A stretch of 64,000 nucleotides of DNA from Microcebus murinus (Eukaryota; Chordata; Mammalia; Primates; Cheirogaleidae), in assembly GCF_040939455.1 (NCBI RefSeq), contig NC_134112.1, positions 69,690,001 through 69,754,000 of the forward strand, read 5' to 3'. A program made the translations under genes and the position numbers. Within the stretch, counting starts at the first letter, position 1. The number at the start of each line of letters is the position of its first letter. This document shows, in pieces, positions 57,880 through 64,000 of the stretch. Under the pieces are notes generated by a model, which worked only from the letters and a program-made list of their open reading frames with translations, had not been told where the DNA came from and did not search any database.

Positions 57880-58478
57880 ATTACATTGTATTCCTTCTAT
57901 ATTAGCTAAGGTAAAGACTTGTCCTCATTAGAGTATACTTATTTTAAATATGAATGTTTTTGCACACAAAATTTCTACAAGTAACATTGTCCATAGGCTA
58001 ATGACTGCCTTATTCAATACCATGGTACGAGCAACTTTGATACTGGCCAAGGTACTCATTTTATAGCAAAATACATGTAGCAATGACTCATGTATGTGGA
58101 ATTCACCAGTGTTACCATAAGCCCTTTTCCCAAAAGCAGCTGACTAGATAGTTTGGGAAATTGTCTCCCAAACATCAAGCTATGGCATTAGTGAGGTAAT
58201 AGCAACTTGGCACTGTGGGAGATTGACCTTATAGAATATAGTATATATTCAGAAACAAAGACCAATTGGGCTGTTGCACTCAAAGCATAATATGAGAATC
58301 CAGTAATCAAGGGTTGGAAGTGGAGTCTCTCCCTATTAAACCATTAAAACACACTTGCAGAATTTTTTGCTTCCTGCCCTCCAATTTTGAGCTTTGCTAA
58401 TTTAGAGATATTAGCTTCAAATGGTGAAATGCTTTCTACCAAGGAACACAGCAATGACATTGACTGGAAGTTGAAAAT
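57880..58478 (+). pseudogene. ERV-L pol remnant (integrase region)
   Basis: An old endogenous retrovirus fragment, non-functional. In order, the nucleotide sequence shows blocks typical of the 3' part of ERV-L pol: 'attgtattccttctatatta', 'taatgactgccttattcaat', 'ggtactcattttatagcaaa', 'gtggaattcaccagtgttac', 'gaatccagtaatcaagggtt', 'ggaagtggagtctctcccta' and 'aacacagcaatgacattgac'. Several stops and frameshifts interrupt every frame. No LTR is attached on either side. Confidence 0.65.
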
Positions 58479-59344
58479 AGTAATAAGTACTAGAAGCAAT
58501 TAAAGATTGAAATGATTAGATTATAAATCTAGGTTTAAAATTAAATGTAATACAGTAATTACTCTTTAATGAAAATTTATGTTACTTGAAAATATGTAAT
58601 ACCTATAATTAGTACCAGAAATACTGGAAATATCAAAGCTTGAGTAGTGTGTATGTGTGGGGAGTTACTCGGAAGAGAGTAAAATTTTCTTATTAAAGAA
58701 CACTCCAACATATTTTTGATGATGACAATCAAAATTTTAAAATGCTTTTGAGAGCCTTTTTATATTTCAGAAACATTAAAATTAGAACACATCCTCTGAA
58801 ACACTGAAGAAAATTTTATAAAGGAAAAAGAAAATAATCTTCACACAAAATGAGAGAAATTACAAGCAACAAGTAGATTTACAAATTGAGGATATAAAAG
58901 ATGAACATAAGTAAAGGTATGTCACCTTAAGTTATAAATGAAATTGGACTTGATTTGCCAAATAGATTCTAGGATTAGATTTTTAAAATCAAATTCAATT
59001 TCATGTTGTTCTTGAGATATCGCAAAATACACAGAAATTCAAAGTAACACAATAGGCAAACTCTATCAGGCAAGCATAATCAAAAACAGAATGTGTTGAT
59101 TACATTGAAAGTACAATATGTTAAATGGAACAAAGTTTCTTGTGAACATTATAATTCAAAATTAAAATATGACTATCATTAATCATTATAAGCCAAATAA
59201 TATAAATATATATCCATAATATTTTCTATATCATATAATATATCCATATGTTATATACACATATGATATATATTCATTATATGAATATTTATACATGCTT
59301 ATATATAACATTTTTAGATATATGCAGAAAATTAAGTAATGAAA
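58479..59344. other. Unassigned AT-rich stretch
   Basis: It includes a TATA-rich, locally self-complementary run at 59180-59320. No gene. Confidence 0.45.
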
Positions 59345-60850
59345 GAAAGTAATACACCTTTTAATTTTTTCAGAGAACTAGATTTTGGTTTTGTTGATCC
59401 CCTTCTGGGCACTTATTTTCTATTTTGGTAATTTCTTTTCTTATCGATATTATCCCCTCTGTCATTTAGGTTTATTTTGACCTTACATATATAAATTCAT
59501 CAAGTGGCTTCTTATCAATTTTTAATGCTTATTTGTTTTATATATATGCATTTAATGCTATTTCTCTCTATGTATAGCTTTTACTGTATCTTCCAGGTTT
59601 TGAATGTAACATTTTTTACCTGTATCTCAGATTGCATAATTTCTTTTGGTCCAGCTTCAAGTTTGCCAGTCCTGTCTTCTGTTACCTCTAATATTTTGTT
59701 AAGCCCATCAGTAATTTTTAAATTTCATTTATTGTACTCTTCAATTTCATTTGGTTCTTCATTTTCCATTTATCTGATGAGATTCCTCATTTGTTCACTC
59801 AATATGACCATATTTCCCTTTATATATTTAAAATTACTTATAATAGCTACTTTAAAATATTTTTGCTAAATCCAACATCTGAGCCTTTTTAGGGTCAGTT
59901 ATTGACTTGTTTTATTTCTTGATTATGGACCACATTTTCCTGTTGCTTTGCATATACACTAATTTTTGTTATGTACTGAATGTTAGGGTAATATAGCATA
60001 GTGATTCTGGATTCAGCTATCTTCCTCTGAAGAATATTGACTGTTGTTCTTGCAGGTAGGTCAATAAATGGCTGATCACAGTGACCATGTGTTGGTTTGG
60101 TTTTATGGTTTGCTAGGACAGTTCTGTGAAAATCTCAGGGCTTTTCATGCCTCTCTAAATTGGCAGGACCCCAAATCCAAGTACTATATTCCCTGAAATT
60201 CTTTTAAGAAGTTTAGGCTTTGTTATTTAGGCTTTGTAGGACCATGTCTAGAATAGCTCATACTCTAGGGTGTGATCTTTACTCCTCTGATTTGGTCTTT
60301 CTGGTTTTCAGCTAGAATGCCTGGGTTGGAGTTGGGCTGAAATGCCACTTCTTGGTACTGTTTCATCTCTAGCATTTGTTTCTCTCTCAGACCCATAGCA
60401 TTCACTCTCTGGTAAGCCTTGTGAAGTCTGGTTCTGTGCATGCTCAAACCAGGCTTCAGCCAAAGACTCACAGAGAACACCTAGGTGAACTTCTGCCTCC
60501 CCCATTCCCAAGCCCCATCTTGTTCCCATCTCTTCAGTTCTCAGCTCCACAGATTTCAGTAACCTTCACTGCCTCAAACTTGGATTTGCCTCCTCGTCCC
60601 AAGAGGGCTACCAAGCTCCCTATGCTGGGAAACTGGGAAATTATCTCTAGGCAGAGAGCCAGAACAAATGTGATTCATCTTGTGAGTTTCCCTCCTTTCA
60701 GAGATTATGCCCTGTGCTGCCTACTGTCCAATGCTTAAAAGAGTTGCTTTATGTATTGTTTTTCCAGTTTTGTAGTTGTTTTTGGTGACAGAACTCATTT
60801 AGGACCAGTTCTTTTGTTCTGGCTGAAGTGGATAATGACCACAGTAATTT
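59345..60850 (-). mobile_element. Ancient L1M (or HAL1-related) fragment, antisense
   Basis: On the plus strand 59345-59610 is antisense L1 ORF2 ('cagagaactagattttggtt', 'gcatttaatgctatttctct', 'cttttactgtatcttccagg'). From 59640 to about 59990 it reads as antisense L1M ORF1 ('ctcatttgttcactcaatat', 'gaccatatttccctttatat', 'aatagctactttaaaatatt', 'tgctaaatccaacatctgag'). Up to 60850 it resembles the corresponding 5' region. The gap between ORF1 and mid-ORF2 implies an internal deletion of more than a kilobase. Confidence 0.55.
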
Positions 60851-61317
60851 TTTATTTTTTACCTTGCTTATTGTCCTTTTCTTATTAAACATATATAATA
60901 TTTATAGCTATATGTTTTAAATTACTTCAAAAGAAATTGTTATTCAGGTTCGAAGAAAAAATGGAATGTCCTATTACATTTCACAGAGATTAAAGAACAT
61001 ATTTGGTTTTAAACTCTCTTTCTAATATCATAGTCTTGTTAGGATGTGTTTTTATTTCTCAGCTTTGAATTTTGCTAAACTAGAATAGAACTTGAAAGAT
61101 GATTAAAAAGAAAAAAATCCTTGGCAAAGGACAAGGAATATTTCAAAACCTAGAATAAAATACACTGATATTTAACCAGTAGCTTATCTATGGAGTTTAT
61201 TTTTCTAACTTCCTGATTTCTAGGATTATAAGTTTTATGAATGTTTTTACCAAATGTTAAAGTATACTTTGACATACTAATAGAGCTAATGATTTCTAAG
61301 ATGATATTTATTATTTC
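60851..61317. other. Unassigned AT-rich stretch
   Basis: Nothing recognisable. Confidence 0.45.
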
Positions 61318-61462
61318 TTCAGCACTTGCCATATGTCAGTCACTGTGTTATAAATACCATATGTGCATTGTTTTATTTAATCCTCATTACAACTACCAAA
61401 TATAAGCAAATTTATACCCATTTTATTACGATGAGGAAGCAAAGTTAGAGCAGTGAAGGAAG
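61318..61462 (-). mobile_element. MIR SINE
   Basis: Reverse-complemented MIR: 'agcacttgccatatgtcagt', 'cattgttttatttaatcctc', 'atacccattttattacgatg' and 'aggaagcaaagttagagcag'. Confidence 0.75.
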
Positions 61463-62164
61463 CTACTAAAATGTTTTCCTTTGGTAAAGTAAGTGTGTCC
61501 TTCTGGACAAATATACAACTGATATCTTTGTGTGTACCTACACATAAAGGGGTAAGGGAGAAGCTTGCTTACAATAAGACCTTCAACTTACTCTTAACGT
61601 GGTCCTGTTACTCGAGGCATTTCAATATTCCAAGCCATACTTATGGAAATTTTAATGTATTTACACTAATCAAAAGTACATAAGGGTTAAAATTGTTTGA
61701 GGCACTGTTCTAAAATTTAGGCCTTAAAGCAGTAACAACATCCATTCTTCCTATCACTTTATCTGCAGTATACTTCACAGATGGCTTGGATTATTTTATT
61801 TGTTACAAGCTATGTGGTATGTGACTCTGCCTCAGGATGAAGAATATGCTTTGGAGTCTAAAACCACATTAGAAACAGAAGCACCAGTCTTCTAAAGCAA
61901 ATTTGTTGTCTCAACTATATGGATAAATGACCCCACATGTGTAGAAGTCAACAATTATTTGAACCAAGGAGAGCCGAAAAGCAGTTCCAGAGGTGATTAT
62001 ATAGAGAAACCTGAACAAAACCATCTCAGTCAGTGGGAAACCTTACATATCCAGTTCCCAGATGAGAAGTCATTAAATTTCTTCTGACTTTGGCTGGCAG
62101 AATATAAAAAAGGATTTGAGAAAATAATTTTAAGTATTTTTAGAGTCTACATTAATTGGATACA
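61463..62164. other. Unassigned stretch
   Basis: No gene or named repeat. Confidence 0.45.
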
Positions 62165-62355
62165 TTCTTATAACCCTGTGGCATATGATTATGGCCAGCC
62201 CCATTTTACTGATGATGAAACTGAAAACTAAAGGTTATATAATGTACCTACAGTTATAAAACATACATTGTAGGAGATCGAGCTAAGAGCTGGGTCCAGG
62301 TGCACTGATTTTCAAGTTTGTGCTCTTAACCACTACACTGCACTGCCTTGAAACT
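62165..62355 (-). mobile_element. MIR SINE
   Basis: Reverse-complemented MIR: 'agccccattttactgatgat', 'gaaactgaaaactaaaggtt', 'agctaagagctgggtccagg' and 'tgctcttaaccactacactg'. Confidence 0.8.
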
Positions 62356-64000
62356 AATTAAATACAGGAAACAATACTTCAGAGAATTTATTTCTTTTTA
62401 GTCATTTGTTTATATAACAACTGAAATAAATTCTAAATTAATGTTGGTGGCTACCCTGGTTATAAGGATTCCAACTTTTGGTGAGTGTTTTCTTAGGCAA
62501 TTATTTGCTAAGCCTTTTTCCCCATTGGCACCCTGCCCTTATTTCTAGCCTCATTTCTTACTACACTGTCCTACTTTGAGCCCTCTGAGAGCTTCATGGA
62601 ACCTGTTCTCCAAAAAGCTTAGAGAGGGATTCTATTTAGCCTTGATTTGTTCCTGCTTTAAAGGTGTTTTAGGTTGGAAAACTTTCAATTATGTCATGAA
62701 TGGGGAAACCTCTCATAGGAGTAGAAAGGAAAAAAATACAGTGATTTTAATTTTTTTACCCCTTAACACAAGAAAGAAAGAATAAGATTATTTTTCAATT
62801 AAAGGCTCTATCTTGGCCTAAGGATTTAAGGTATTCAATCTCTAAAGAATTTGGATTCCCAGGAGTCGGAATGTTAAATTTAAGCTATAGAATTCACTTG
62901 AATTAAAGCAAATTAGTAAAATGCGTAATTTTACTCGATTTATATAGTTTTGCTTTAGTAGAGATTTAGTTATATGTGATTGCATGTCTTCTTCACACCA
63001 TAGTCACACAATCATTTTCATTATATTACCTGGATACTCAAGATGTTTTGTTTTTGTTTTTGTTTTTTTGCATCATGATAATAGTTGTTTCAGTTAAACT
63101 AAAGCCAAATCCCACTGATTCATTTGTGAAACAACAGGGTCAATTGCCAATGAGAAAACAAAAAAAGATCAAGAGTAGAAAGAAATTGCAGATCTGTGGG
63201 GAAGGCATTATATAATTAATTAAGGCATTAGTATTGATATTGTTACAAAAACCCACCACTATACACTCATATTGAAAGAAAGCTATGTTAGGATATCAGA
63301 GTGCATTTGCTTCTCTGCCTAGGTAGGTGGTCTTTGATCATTTTTTCCTTTTTTGCATCATTCAACCAATCTATGCACCTATGCTGCTTCTGTCTCCTCT
63401 CTGCTCTCATGTATTTCAACTGTAGCTTCTAAGCGTACCCTGGCAGGGACAGTTAAAGTTAAGCACCTTTATTAACTGGGCTTCCCATTCTGCAGATTGT
63501 GTGGCTAGGAGGATGACCATATAATATGTCATCCAAACTTGAACATTTTGGTAATGGAACAAACTAGGACAAATGGTAAATGGAATGGGACTTCGGAATA
63601 ACAAGCAAACCCAGGACAGTCATGGGCAAACCCTAGAGTTTTACCTACTGTTTTTCAATGTTCCTGCATCTCCCCCACTGCCAACATTCAGAATCTGGTT
63701 CCTTCTGTTTCAGTGACTAGACGCATATGTTGCAGCCAACCTACAGTTCCTTCCATCTCTACCATGCTGGCTTAACCCATTAACACTTAGTTTGTGCCTT
63801 GACCTTTACTCTCACATTTAGTATAGTGACCTTTTATGTTCCATGCCAGAATTCTGCCCTAAACCTCAGCCTAAGTGCTTGACATCCTTCCACAAACTCA
63901 ATAGTCTTCTTGCTCTTGCACTAGAGCATTATATTTAAGTGCCAACCCAGAGGCTGAGGCCTGTCTCCACTGAACACAAATACTGCTTACTGCCTGACTG
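62356..64000. other. Unassigned right end of window
   Basis: A (TTTTTG)n-like run is at 63050-63070. The last 500 bp are richer in CT on the plus strand. No gene or confidently named repeat. Confidence 0.45.

Noticed and set aside
59180..59330. TATA-rich self-complementary run as an origin or promoter
   Set aside because: Low-complexity AT sequence of a kind common in this genome; no further support.
1..64000. CRISPR arrays, bacterial operons, riboswitches, tRNA or rRNA genes
   Set aside because: No regularly spaced direct repeats, no Shine-Dalgarno-led gene series and no tRNA cloverleaf were seen. The DNA is clearly primate nuclear and repeat-dominated.

Overview
This is a stretch of vertebrate, specifically primate, nuclear DNA. 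It is AT-rich and saturated with interspersed repeats, and I find no host gene I can support. The best lineage marker is the young Alu at 49918-50250, together with a second Alu at 25329-25639. Both carry the AT-rich spacer after the left-arm 'gagaccccgtctctac' motif that I associate with strepsirrhine (lemur-type) Alus. The near-complete L1 at 32805-39343 also has a 3' UTR ending unlike human L1PA. I infer a strepsirrhine primate, probably a lemur. All family assignments are by eye against remembered consensus patterns, so subfamily names are approximate.

Layout. 0-5 kb: an L2, an old L1 3' end, then a hAT DNA transposon with recognisable transposase remnants. That transposon is split by a 5'-inverted (twin-primed) L1 with 17-bp target-site duplications. 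5-11 kb: mostly unassigned AT-rich DNA with a small hAT MITE and an L2. 11-18 kb: MLT1-type LTRs on both strands, a Tigger-like MITE, L2, MIR and MER5A-type pieces. 18-32 kb: MIR and L2 pieces, decayed L1 fragments, a compound (TTCC)n(TTTC)n microsatellite grown at the tail of an Alu, another MLT1, and an L2 reverse-transcriptase remnant.

32.8-39.35 kb: one L1 of about 6.5 kb with 5' UTR, ORF1, ORF2, 3' UTR, A-tail and identical 18-bp target-site duplications. It is the only long, recognisable coding structure in the window. ORF1 has one premature stop. ORF2 keeps all endonuclease, RT and C-terminal cysteine motifs that I checked, but is broken by a stop and three frameshifts and ends at a possibly premature stop. 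It cannot be autonomous as written.

40-50 kb: antisense L1 3' ends, a solo MaLR LTR with 5-bp duplications, an MLT2-type LTR inserted in a MER5-like MITE (also with 5-bp duplications), and an Alu inserted in a MIR. 50-64 kb: small hAT MITEs, a perfect 28-bp palindrome, a HAL1 element next to an ERV-L pol (integrase-region) remnant, an antisense L1M fragment and MIRs. The elements do not cooperate as a pathway. What they record is layered insertion history: L1 in hAT, LTR in MITE, LTR in L1, Alu in MIR. I found no undescribed system. The most useful leads are the L1, its nested relatives, and two coding-like minus-strand tracks (about 6.2-7.06 kb and 19.2-19.55 kb) that may be old retrocopies.
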